A stretch of 9,790 nucleotides of DNA, from the NCBI GenBank assembly GCA_022710245.1, contig JAKLHH010000194.1, positions 1-9,790 of the forward strand, given 5' to 3'. Below the pieces are notes generated by a model, which was not told the DNA's origin, did not search any database, and saw nothing but the letters and a program-made list of their open reading frames with translations. The position numbers were made by a program, and so were the translations under genes. This document shows positions 1 through 9,276 of the stretch, piece after piece. The stretch comes from Myxococcota bacterium (GTDB lineage Bacteria; Myxococcota; Polyangia; GCA-2747355; JAKLHH01). Positions within the stretch are counted from its first letter, which is position 1. Each line of letters begins with the position of its first letter.

Positions 1-1292
1 TGCGGCTTCTCGGTGGTGACCCGCAGCGCGTGCTCGCTGGTCCTGCGCGCGTCGTCGAGCGCACCGGCCAGGAGCTGCGCGAAGCCGAGCTCGCTGAGCA
101 CGGTCGCGTCCTCGGGCGCCAGGACGGCGGCCTTCTTCAGCGCCTCGATGGCGGCCGGCAGCTTCTTCTGCCCGACCAGACGGCGGGCAGACGCGACCAG
201 GGCCCGGACCTGCGGATCCCCCTCCCTCGCGGCCGGCACCTGGGAGAGCTGGAACGCCGTCGTCGGCGGGAGCCACACCACACCGATCAGCGAGACGATG
301 GCGGGACCGGACCAGGGCAGCGCCTCGACGCGGCTCGAGCCCTTGGCCCGCAGCATGATCTGCCCCTTTCGCACCCCCACCGCCGCGCAGCCGTCGGGAG
401 CCGGCAGCAGGTAGCGCGCTTTCTCGTCGACGCGGACCTGCGACGCCAGGGCCGGCGGTAGCTTGCGAAGCCGCGCGGCCAGATCGTAGAGGTTGTGGTT
501 CTCCGCCCAGCTGCAGCAGGAGAGCAGGGTGCGAACGTAGGGGCCAGGCTCCACCGGATCGTCGTCGGTGCAGACGTGATTGCAGCGCCCGTCCCAGCTC
601 AGGGCGACCTCGTCGGAGGGCTTGCGCGCGTCGACGCGGGGCAGCGGGTCGGGGTCGCTCCCCAGCTGTCCGTCCTCGGCGCGGGACTTGTCGGCCGCGG
701 CGATGGCTCGGTTCACCTCGGCCACCGCGGCCGGCCCGAGCAGCGGCAGGATCGACACCTTGGCGCCGGCAGGCAGCGACACCATCCGATAGTGCGAACC
801 ATCGGTGCCGTGCGCGCCGCCGTGATACCCGTCATTGGCCACGCAGAGAGACACCCACGGACCGATGACGCTGAGGACCTCGAGGCGCGACTCCTCCTGG
901 TTGCGCATCCCGCCCCCGGCATCCGGGTCGTCCTCGACCGCCTCGGGAGAGCTCCACAGCGTGACTCGCCTGGCTCCGCCGAGCGGGGTGGCGGTCAGCT
1001 CGTCCCACTTGACCTGTCCCGCGTCCTGCTCGCGCGGCTTCAGGCGCAGGCTGTAGAGCTGCTGACCGTGCTGCGCCACCAGGCCGCGACGGGCGGCGAG
1101 GCGAGGCTTGCCGTCGACGGTCACCTCGGCGACCCAGTAGTCGACGCTGTCCTTGGTCTTCACCGCGACATCGACCAGCGCACGGCACGCGGGCGGTCCC
1201 TCGGCGAACGCCGACGGCGGGGCCGTGCAGGGCAGCAGGGCGACGAGCAGGAGTCTGGAGAACCTCGAGAAGGTCGCGGCACGTCTTCGCAT
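1..1292 (-). CDS. Secreted protein with GGAH (DUF3298/RsiV-like) motif and TPR tail, partial
   Basis: The minus-strand frame is open from an ATG at 1292 to the left edge, giving 430 residues and no stop, so the C-terminus is missing. GAGGTGATC directly before the ATG supplies a Shine-Dalgarno sequence. Residues 1-30 form a signal peptide: basic MRRR, a hydrophobic LLLVALL core and an SAFA cleavage site. Around residues 142-185 there is a GPWVSLCVANDGYHGGAHG segment followed by a SLPAG.KVSILPLLG segment. This resembles the YxGGAH motif and following strand of the DUF3298/RsiV-PdaC C-terminal fold, but that match is by eye only. Residues about 363-430 read as two TPR helical pairs (QKKLPAAIEALKKAAVLAPE, then a second). 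Several Cys residues (C150, C237, C241, C259, C260) fit an exported, possibly disulfide-bonded protein. It is divergent from the PEGA operon. The exact function is unknown. Confidence 0.8.
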   Translation of the reverse strand, partial: MRRRAATFSRFSRLLLVALLPCTAPPSAFAEGPPACRALVDVAVKTKDSVDYWVAEVTVDGKPRLAARRGLVAQHGQQLYSLRLKPREQDAGQVKWDELTATPLGGARRVTLWSSPEAVEDDPDAGGGMRNQEESRLEVLSVIGPWVSLCVANDGYHGGAHGTDGSHYRMVSLPAGAKVSILPLLGPAAVAEVNRAIAAADKSRAEDGQLGSDPDPLPRVDARKPSDEVALSWDGRCNHVCTDDDPVEPGPYVRTLLSCCSWAENHNLYDLAARLRKLPPALASQVRVDEKARYLLPAPDGCAAVGVRKGQIMLRAKGSSRVEALPWSGPAIVSLIGVVWLPPTTAFQLSQVPAAREGDPQVRALVASARRLVGQKKLPAAIEALKKAAVLAPEDATVLSELGFAQLLAGALDDARRTSEHALRVTTEKP

Positions 1293-1410
1293 GATCACCT
1301 CGCGCCTCAGTTACCACGTTCGCCGACCCGTGAAACAGGTCTAACGGCGTTCGCGCCACGCCACCCCGACGCCCTCGCCCGGGGATCGCTTGATTCGGCC
1401 CGCCGTCGCC

Positions 1411-1594
1411 GGTCGTGGCCAGCCCGAGCGCTTGTCGCCGGTCGTGGCCAGCCCGAGCGCGTGTCGCTGGTCGTGGCCAGCCCGAGCGCGTGTCGCTGGT
1501 CGTGGCCAGCCCGCTTGTCACCGGCAGCCCGCGCGCGCTTGTCGCCAGTCGTGGCCAGCCCGAGCGCGCTCGTCACCAACAGCCCGAGCGCGCG
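1411..1594. repeat. 29-bp tandem minisatellite (about 5-6 units)
   Basis: Units begin at 1411, 1440, 1469 and 1498, exactly 29 bp apart, each starting GGTCGTGGCCAGCCCG. Units 2 and 3 are identical and unit 1 differs from them at two positions. Unit 4 is a 49-bp variant made of two shortened pieces. A fifth unit starts at 1547 with A for G and decays into a final AGCCCGAGCGCGCGG block ending near 1594. Each full unit contains the palindrome TGGCCA. There is no spacer between units, so it is not a CRISPR array. It sits 1.0-1.2 kb into no gene and just upstream of a candidate promoter. Whether it is regulatory or a neutral slippage product cannot be told from sequence. Confidence 0.9.
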
Positions 1595-1609
1595 GAACGT
1601 CGCCCGGTC

Positions 1610-1639
1610 TTGCTCGAGGTCGGCGCGGGGAGCTACCTT
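1610..1639 (+). promoter_or_regulatory. Candidate housekeeping promoter for the PEGA operon
   Basis: TTGCTC at 1610-1615 and TACCTT at 1634-1639 are separated by 18 bp, a plausible primary-sigma -35/-10 pair. The predicted transcript start near 1645-1647 would leave a leader of roughly 55 nt before the ATG at 1701. This also argues against the in-frame TTG at 1638 as the translation start, since that codon overlaps the -10 box. Pattern match only. Confidence 0.4.
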
Positions 1640-1700
1640 GTTTGTCGGACCGCCGCTGAGCGCCGCTCAGCGCGTTCAGCCGAGGGAGCTGCGAGAGGCG

Positions 1701-2498
1701 ATGGGCTACCGCGACGACGAGACCGCGCTCGCCAGCCGCTGCGAGCTGGAGGAGGCAGAGCTGGCGAAGCGCCGCGCGGAGCTCGCCGGCCTCGAGGCCA
1801 CCGCCGCCACCCTCGAGCGGAGGATCCGCCGCAAGCGCTGGCGGCTCCGCGCGCGCCGCGGCCTCTCCTGGGCCGGCCGGCACTGGCTCTTCACGGGGAT
1901 CGTGCTGGTCACCGCGGTGAGCAGCGCCTACTGCGGGATCCGCGACGCGACCCGCGGCTACCTCGCCGCGCGGGAGAAGGAGCGAGCGCTCCTCGCGCGC
2001 GGCTGCCGCGCCTGGCTCGAGGTGGGGCGCGAGGCGAAGGGCGCCGCCGTCACGATCGACGGCCAGCTCCTCGGCACCGCGCCGCTCCGCCAGCGCGTCT
2101 GCCCCGGGCCGCACCTGGTGCGCGTCCTCGGCTCGCGCAGCATCCCCTGGCAGCGGCCGCTGCTCGCGCCGGCGACCGGCGAGGTGGCGCTGCACCCGGC
2201 GCTGATCCCGCTCCGCTCCTGGGAGCGGCCGCCGGGCGGCACGCTCTTCCTCTCCGAGCCGAGCGGGGCCAGCGTCTTCCTCGACGGCCTCGAGGTGGGC
2301 GTGACCCCGCTCTTCGTGGCCAGCTCGCCGCTGCAGCCGCGCGCGACCGTCGCCGCCGAGGGGCGCGCGCCGGTGGCGGTGACGCTGCGCGGGACCGACA
2401 CGGTCTGGTTCCAGCTCGCGCCGCTCGCCGCGGCGCCCGCGTCGCTGCCCACGCCCGCCTCACTGCCCGCGACCCCGGAGGGCACCGATGCCCGCTGA
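1701..2498 (+). CDS. Membrane protein with N-terminal coiled coil and two PEGA-type domains
   Basis: This 265-residue protein starts at the ATG at 1701. The frame is open much further upstream, but that part is antisense to another gene and runs through the minisatellite. Residues about 10-50 are charged and heptad-like (coiled coil), ending in a run of Arg/Lys. A membrane helix spans about 61-80 (HWLFTGIVLVTAVSSAYCGI). With the basic side before it, the N-terminus should be cytoplasmic and the rest outside. A PEGA-like unit lies at about 104-143 (GAAVTIDGQLLGTAPL). A second, clearer one at about 181-230 has the S-x-P-x-GA-x-V-x-x-DG-x-x-x-G-x-TPL signature. The tail is Ala/Pro-rich. PEGA domains are small beta-sandwich modules often found in bacterial surface or kinase-linked proteins; no enzymatic motif is seen. 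It overlaps the next gene by 11 bp and shares its architecture, suggesting an old duplication. Confidence 0.85.
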   Translation: MGYRDDETALASRCELEEAELAKRRAELAGLEATAATLERRIRRKRWRLRARRGLSWAGRHWLFTGIVLVTAVSSAYCGIRDATRGYLAAREKERALLARGCRAWLEVGREAKGAAVTIDGQLLGTAPLRQRVCPGPHLVRVLGSRSIPWQRPLLAPATGEVALHPALIPLRSWERPPGGTLFLSEPSGASVFLDGLEVGVTPLFVASSPLQPRATVAAEGRAPVAVTLRGTDTVWFQLAPLAAAPASLPTPASLPATPEGTDAR

Positions 2499-2982
2499 CC
2501 GCCTCGAGCTGCACGCACGCCTGCGGGCGCTCGAGGCGGAGCGCGCCGACCTGGAGGGGCGGCTCGAGCAGCAGCGCCGGACCAACCGGGAGCGCGCCGC
2601 GGTGCTCGCCGACCTCGAGCGCGGCATCCTGCCGCCGAGGAGCAAGCGCTGGCTGCTGGTGCTCGGCGGGCTGCTCCTCGTCGGGCTCGGCGCCTCGATC
2701 GTCTGGTGGCAGCGGAGCGCGAAGGAGCAGGCCCGCGTGGCGACGCGGCCGCTCGCGACCGAGCGCTTCGCCCCGCACCTGCTGGTGACCTCGAGCCCGC
2801 CGGGCGCCCGCGTCTCCCTCGACGGGGTCCCGCGAGGCTCGACGCCGCTCTTCGTCACCGCGAGCCCGGGCCGGCACCTCGTCGAGGTGAGCACGGAGAG
2901 CGGCGCGAGGGAGAGGCGCGAGGTGCAGGTGCGCCCCGAGGCGGGCGCGGCGGTGGAGGTCGACCTCAAGCGACCGGAGTAG
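2488..2982 (+). CDS. Membrane protein with N-terminal coiled coil and one PEGA domain
   Basis: This 164-residue protein starts at the ATG at 2488, with a strong GGAGG six bases upstream. The start lies inside the end of the preceding gene, so translational coupling is likely. Residues about 5-46 form a Leu/Glu/Arg coiled coil. A membrane helix follows at about 54-74 (RWLLVLGGLLLVGLGASIVWW). Residues about 97-148 are a single PEGA domain with SSPPGARVSLDGVPRGSTPL at 102-121. The predicted topology is cytoplasmic coiled coil, extracytoplasmic PEGA. It is a shorter version of the upstream protein, which has two PEGA-like units. The coiled coils could allow the two to pair, which is inference. 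There is no catalytic motif. A kinase-interaction or envelope-structural role is possible but unproven. Confidence 0.87.
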   Translation: MPADRLELHARLRALEAERADLEGRLEQQRRTNRERAAVLADLERGILPPRSKRWLLVLGGLLLVGLGASIVWWQRSAKEQARVATRPLATERFAPHLLVTSSPPGARVSLDGVPRGSTPLFVTASPGRHLVEVSTESGARERREVQVRPEAGAAVEVDLKRPE

Positions 2983-3008
2983 CCGGAGCTGCGTTCCTCC
3001 CCCACACC

Positions 3009-3667
3009 GTGATCGCGACCATCCGCAGCGAGGCGGCCGCGTGCCGGCGCCTGCAGACCTACTGCGCCTACGCCGAGGTGGACACCAGCTACCAGCGGCT
3101 CGTCGATCGCGCGTCCACCGTCGAGGGCGAGCTGGAGGCGCTGCTCGACTTCGTGCTCGACGACGGCGCGACCACCCCGTCCGACGCCGCGCTCGCGGGC
3201 GTGCTGGGCCGGCGCGAGGAGAGCGGCACGGCGCAGCTCGCGCGGCGCCTCGCGGACCTCGCGCTGATCGCGCGCAAGAACCAGACGGAGCTCGCCAGGC
3301 TCGAGGGCTTCGACGCGGCGCTGATCGACGAGGCCGAGCGCCTCGCCGAGAGCCTCACCGCCGAGGGCAAGCGGCCGCGCGGGCGTCGATCGACGAGGCC
3401 GAGCGCCTCGCCGAGAGCCTCACCGCCGAGGGCAAGCGGCCGCGCGGGCGTCCGGCCTCCGAGGTGGTGAAGCTGCGCAACCGCTACCCGACCCTGCTCG
3501 ACCGAGACGTGGCGCGGCTCCGTCGCGCGATCCGCTTCGTCTACCGCGACTGCCCCGAGCTCGTGCGTCAGGCCGGCTCCGAGTACCACCGCCGCTGGCG
3601 CGCCGATCAGCGCAAGAGCGAGGCGCCCACGCCGACCGCGCCGAGCCCCCCGCTCGCCCGAGCGTAG
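3009..3667 (+). pseudogene. Helical protein of unknown function, frame broken by a 65-bp duplication
   Basis: A GTG at 3009 is the most plausible start, 26 bp after the preceding stop; the nearest GGAG is too far upstream to be a good Shine-Dalgarno. The first frame gives 126 sensible residues, then 27 Arg/Ser/Pro-rich junk residues to a TGA at 3468-3470. Sensible sequence resumes in another frame (SIDEAERLAES... to ADQRKS...) up to a stop at 3665-3667. The cause is an exact 65-bp tandem duplication. Removing one copy gives a continuous 197-residue reading frame. The intact form would be mostly alpha-helical, with EGELEALLDFVLDD, a helix with ARKNQTELARLEGFDAALIDEAERLAESL, and a basic C-terminal part with RFVYRDCPELVRQAGSEYHRR. 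I do not recognise the family. It is either a very recent pseudogene, a phase-variable gene, or an assembly error. Confidence 0.75.
3323..3452 (+). repeat. Exact 65-bp tandem duplication
   Basis: Copies at 3323-3387 and 3388-3452 match over all 65 bases, with the match ending at both outer borders (T versus C before, C versus G after). Because 65 is not a multiple of three, the second copy is read in a different frame and the host gene is split. The lack of any mismatch means the event is recent or artefactual. Confidence 0.95.
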
Positions 3668-3883
3668 CGACGCCGACTGTCTGGACTTCGTCTGGAGCGA
3701 CCAGCGACCGGCTGCCGAGCGTGTTAGCCGCCCGGAGCTGGCAAGTGCGTTAGCCAGCCCAACGCGAACGCGCAGCCAGCCGGTCGAAGCCCGACTCAGC
3801 GAGGGGTGCTGGTGGGGGGGAGGGATGTGAGGGTCGAGGTCGCGTGCCTCGCGATCACCGCCTTCCAACGCCGAGAGGCCGAC

Positions 3884-4034
3884 GGCGGAAGCCAACCCCA
3901 GGTTTAGAACCTGCACCCACATTCCGCCTGCCAGCAGGCGGAAACCCACCTCAGGTCCAAGACCTCCCCGGAGAGTCCGCCCTCCAGCTGGCGGAAACCG
4001 GGTGCAGGTTCTAAACCTGCCCCACGAGTCCGCC
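3884..4034. repeat. 53-bp-period array of two alternating hairpins, forming a long palindrome
   Basis: Two motifs alternate. The A motif, AGGTY-NNN-RACCT, is centred at 3906, 3959 and 4012. The B motif, TCCGCC...GGCGGA, is centred at 3932.5 and 3985.5, with a right half at 3884-3889 and a left half at 4029-4034. Every spacing is exactly 53 bp. The block is also symmetrical about 3959: CAGGTTTAGAACCTGCACCC at 3899-3918 is the exact reverse complement of 4000-4019, and the arms extend to 33 nt with four mismatches. The third B motif ends 11 bp before the kinase stop codon. It could be a BIME-like extragenic palindrome, a MITE-like element with 20-bp terminal inverted repeats, or a two-way terminator. 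No target-site duplication is evident. Confidence 0.85.
3922..3943. terminator. Strong hairpin, candidate bidirectional terminator
   Basis: A perfect 10-bp stem (TTCCGCCTGC with its complement) closes on a two-base CA centre. It lies between convergent genes within the 53-bp array. The ends supply only two T/A pairs and no U-run follows, so intrinsic termination is not assured; the hairpin could instead protect the 3' ends of both transcripts. Confidence 0.35.
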
Positions 4035-4044
4035 CCCCGGCGCT

Positions 4045-7098
<3,054 letters not shown>

Positions 7099-7115
7099 CG
7101 CGGAGGAGAATAGCA
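7099..7115 (-). promoter_or_regulatory. Candidate extended -10 promoter for the kinase gene
   Basis: On the minus strand TG-C-TATTCT runs from 7115 to 7107, an extended -10 (TGnTATNNT) with no good -35 at 16-18 bp. Eight bases separate it from the ATG at 7098, so transcription would start at or just before the start codon. The lack of a Shine-Dalgarno in the same stretch agrees with a leaderless mRNA. Pattern match only. Confidence 0.4.
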
Positions 7116-7153
7116 AGAGCTGGGCCGCCGAGCGAGCCTCGCGTCACTTGTTG

Positions 7154-7199
7154 GTCGCGGCAGCTGCCCGCCACCGCCCAACGTGCGGGGCGCCGCGAC
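7154..7199 (-). terminator. Inverted repeat after the propeller lipoprotein gene
   Basis: GTCGCGGC at 7154-7161 and GCCGCGAC at 7192-7199 form an 8-bp stem with a 30-base loop, starting seven bases past the lipoprotein stop codon in the direction of transcription. The loop is long and no U-run follows, so this may be a weak or factor-dependent terminator, or chance in GC-rich DNA. Confidence 0.25.
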
Positions 7200-7205
7200 A
7201 ATCGA

Positions 7206-9272
7206 TCAGGGCAAGCAGTGGTGGAGGATGGTGCCGCCGTCACCCACCGCGTAGACGTCCTTGGCGCTCGCGCCCCAGACGCCACCGAGGTTCGCGGTGG
7301 TGCCGGAGTGCATGGCGCTCCAGCTGGTGCCGTCGTAGTGGAGCACCGTGCCGCTGGCCCCGGCGGCGAAGACGTCCTTGCTGCCGCTGCCCCAGACGTC
7401 GGCGAGGTCCTGCGTGGTGGGCGAGGTCATCGTGCTCCAGCCCGAGCCGGTGTTGGCGACGATGGAGCCGCCCGCGCCGACGGCGACGGTCAGCCCGGTC
7501 GTGCCCCAGATCCCGCGCAGGCTCCCGGTGGTGGCCGTGAAGGAGCTGTCCGCGGTCCAGCTGGTGCCGTCGTAGTGCCAGATGGCGCCGGGCGACCCGG
7601 TCGCGTTGGCCTCACCGACCGCGTAGACGTCCTTCGCGCCCTTGCCCCAGATCCCGCGCCAGTACTTGTACGGCCCGCTCTCGGCGCTCGACATGGCGCT
7701 CCAGGCGGTGCCGTTGTAGTGCCGCATCCACGAGTTGCTCTTCCAGCCGCCGCCCGCGAAGACGTCGCTGCCGCTCACGCCCCAGAGCGCCTGTGGCCCG
7801 CCGCCGCCCCAGATCCCCGTGCAGGGGCCGACGCCCGCCATCGGCGTCCACTGCTTGGTCGCGTCGTAGTGGAGGATCTGGCAGGGGATGCTGCCGTAGT
7901 CCCCGGGCCCGGCCGCGAAGATGTCGCTCGGCCCGCTGCCCCAGACCGCCGAGAGGTTGCTGGTGCCCCAGGCCGACGCCGTCCACTTGCTGCCGTCGTA
8001 GTGCGCGACGGTCCCGGAGAGGCCGACCGCGAAGATGTCCGAGGGGCCCGAGCCCCAGACGTCGCGGAGCTGGCTGGTGGTGCCCGAGGCCTGAGCCTTC
8101 CAGGGGAGCACGTAGCGCAGGATGGTGCCGCCGCTGCCGACGATGAAGACCTCGCCCCCGCCGACCCAGACCGCGCGCAGGCTGGCGATGGTGCCGGCGC
8201 TGAGGGGCTTCCAGCTCGTGCGATCGTAGAGGAGCACGGTGCCGCTCTCGCCGACCGCGACCGCCGTCGCGCCCTCGCCGGAGACCCCGTGCAGCGGCAG
8301 CGTGCCGCTCATGAAGACCGAGGACCACTCGGTCCCGTTGAAGTGAGAGATGATGGCGCCGTTCTTCGCGGTGCCGCCCACCTCGAAGATGTCCGTCGCG
8401 CTCGCGCCCCAGAGCCGATACATCGGGTAGAAGTTGGTGACCGCGGTGCTCTGGTACTTCCAGCTGGTGCCGTCCGTCTGGAAGAGGTGCCCCATCCGCG
8501 CGTAGAGGCTGGTCGCGGTCGGGCTCGGGCCCCAGATGCTGGTCACGTCGCTGCTCGGCGCCGGCGAGAAGGGCGCCCAGGTCTTGCCGTCGTAGTGGAT
8601 CAGCGTCGAGCCGGCCCCGTGGACGTAGACGTCGCTCGCGCTGCTGCCCCAGACCCCGAGGAGGTCGCTGGTCGTGCCCACCTTGGCGCTGAGGTCGCTC
8701 CAGCTGGTCCCGTCGTAGTGCCTCACCGTCCCGCCGGCGCCGGCCACGTAGACGTCCTTCGCGCCGCTGCCCCAGACCCCGGTGAGGTTCTTCGTCGCGC
8801 CCACCTTGGCCGTGAGGTCGCTCCAGGCGTAGCCGTTGAAGTGGACCACGGTGCCGGCGTCGCCGACGGCGTAGACATCGAGCGGGCTCGCGCCCCAGAC
8901 CGCGTTGAGCGCCGCGCTGACCCCGGAGGTGGTGGGGATCCAGCCGGTCGGACACTTCGGCAGCGGCGGCAGGTCGGGGGCGCCGCGATCGCCGACCGCC
9001 TGGTCCGTCGACGAGGCCTCCCGCCGGGCGTCGGTCTGCGCCGGCGCGTCGGAGCTGGACGCCTCGCGCGGCGGCCCGTCGGTGCCGAGCTCGACGCCCG
9101 CCTCGAGGGCGGTGCAGGCGCCGCTCAGGCAGACCAGCCCGGGTCCGCAGCGCGGCGTGCAGCGGGCCGGGTCGCGCGGGTTGTCGGCTGACCAGCAGGC
9201 GGAGAGCAGCAGCGAGAGCAGCGCGCCGAGGAGCAGGCCGCGCCGGTCACCGGGGCAGAGACGTCGGGTCAT
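7206..9272 (-). CDS. Lipoprotein with 14 beta-propeller-type WG/DVFAVG/HYDG repeats
   Basis: This 688-residue protein starts at the ATG at 9272; the frame is open upstream but there is antisense-like Arg/Ser-rich junk overlapping the preceding gene. Residues 1-26 are a lipoprotein signal peptide with lipobox LSAC (Cys26). A small Cys-rich module (CTPRCGPGLVCLSGAC, 38-53) and an acidic, low-complexity linker (about 55-105) follow. From about 110 to the end are 14 repeats of about 41 residues: [VIL]WG-x-G-x-x-D-[VI]-[FY]-A-V-G-x-x-G-T-[IV]-x-HYDG-x-x-W. Repeat cores start near 125, 166, 207, 246, 287, 330 (degenerate), 368, 405, 443, 496, 541, 588, 626 and 665. Such repeats are common in myxobacterial surface proteins and usually model as beta-propellers; fourteen would make two seven-bladed rings. 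It is probably exported and lipid-anchored, binding an unknown ligand. It lies four bases after the preceding stop. Confidence 0.92.
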   Translation of the reverse strand: MTRRLCPGDRRGLLLGALLSLLLSACWSADNPRDPARCTPRCGPGLVCLSGACTALEAGVELGTDGPPREASSSDAPAQTDARREASSTDQAVGDRGAPDLPPLPKCPTGWIPTTSGVSAALNAVWGASPLDVYAVGDAGTVVHFNGYAWSDLTAKVGATKNLTGVWGSGAKDVYVAGAGGTVRHYDGTSWSDLSAKVGTTSDLLGVWGSSASDVYVHGAGSTLIHYDGKTWAPFSPAPSSDVTSIWGPSPTATSLYARMGHLFQTDGTSWKYQSTAVTNFYPMYRLWGASATDIFEVGGTAKNGAIISHFNGTEWSSVFMSGTLPLHGVSGEGATAVAVGESGTVLLYDRTSWKPLSAGTIASLRAVWVGGGEVFIVGSGGTILRYVLPWKAQASGTTSQLRDVWGSGPSDIFAVGLSGTVAHYDGSKWTASAWGTSNLSAVWGSGPSDIFAAGPGDYGSIPCQILHYDATKQWTPMAGVGPCTGIWGGGGPQALWGVSGSDVFAGGGWKSNSWMRHYNGTAWSAMSSAESGPYKYWRGIWGKGAKDVYAVGEANATGSPGAIWHYDGTSWTADSSFTATTGSLRGIWGTTGLTVAVGAGGSIVANTGSGWSTMTSPTTQDLADVWGSGSKDVFAAGASGTVLHYDGTSWSAMHSGTTANLGGVWGASAKDVYAVGDGGTILHHCLP

Positions 9273-9276
9273 GCAT

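Larger units (their letters stand above)
1293..1700. other. Divergent intergenic region
   Basis: This 408-bp stretch separates two divergent genes. Positions 1293-1310 hold the ribosome-binding region of the leftward gene. A weak leftward promoter candidate lies within about 1300-1345 (TTTCAC, 16 bp, TAACTG on the minus strand), but it would start transcription almost at the Shine-Dalgarno, so I do not call it. Positions 1411-1594 are a 29-bp minisatellite, and 1610-1639 hold a candidate rightward promoter. Reading frames are open here on both strands, but they translate into repetitive Arg/Ala/Pro/Ser-rich strings with no protein character. Confidence 0.7.
3668..4044. other. Convergent intergenic region
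   Basis: This lies between the end of the rightward operon and the end of the leftward kinase gene. Positions 3668-3880 show no gene or clear site. There is only a weak direct repeat around GTTAGCC (about 3723-3729 and 3750-3756) and a G-rich run near 3805-3825. From about 3884 on it is filled by the 53-bp-period hairpin array. Confidence 0.7.

Noticed and set aside
1411..1594. Possible CRISPR array
   Set aside because: Units are contiguous with no unique spacers and no cas genes are present.
495..1700. Upstream extension of the first PEGA gene frame by about 400 codons
   Set aside because: It is antisense to the exported GGAH protein and then crosses the minisatellite; the protein-like part begins at the ATG at 1701.
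3884..4034. Possible CRISPR or attachment site
   Set aside because: The sequence between motifs is partly conserved and no spacer-like segments, integrase or tRNA gene are nearby.
7218..9191. A 657-codon plus-strand open frame
   Set aside because: It is the shadow of the propeller repeats on the opposite strand; its apparent periodicity mirrors the real repeats.
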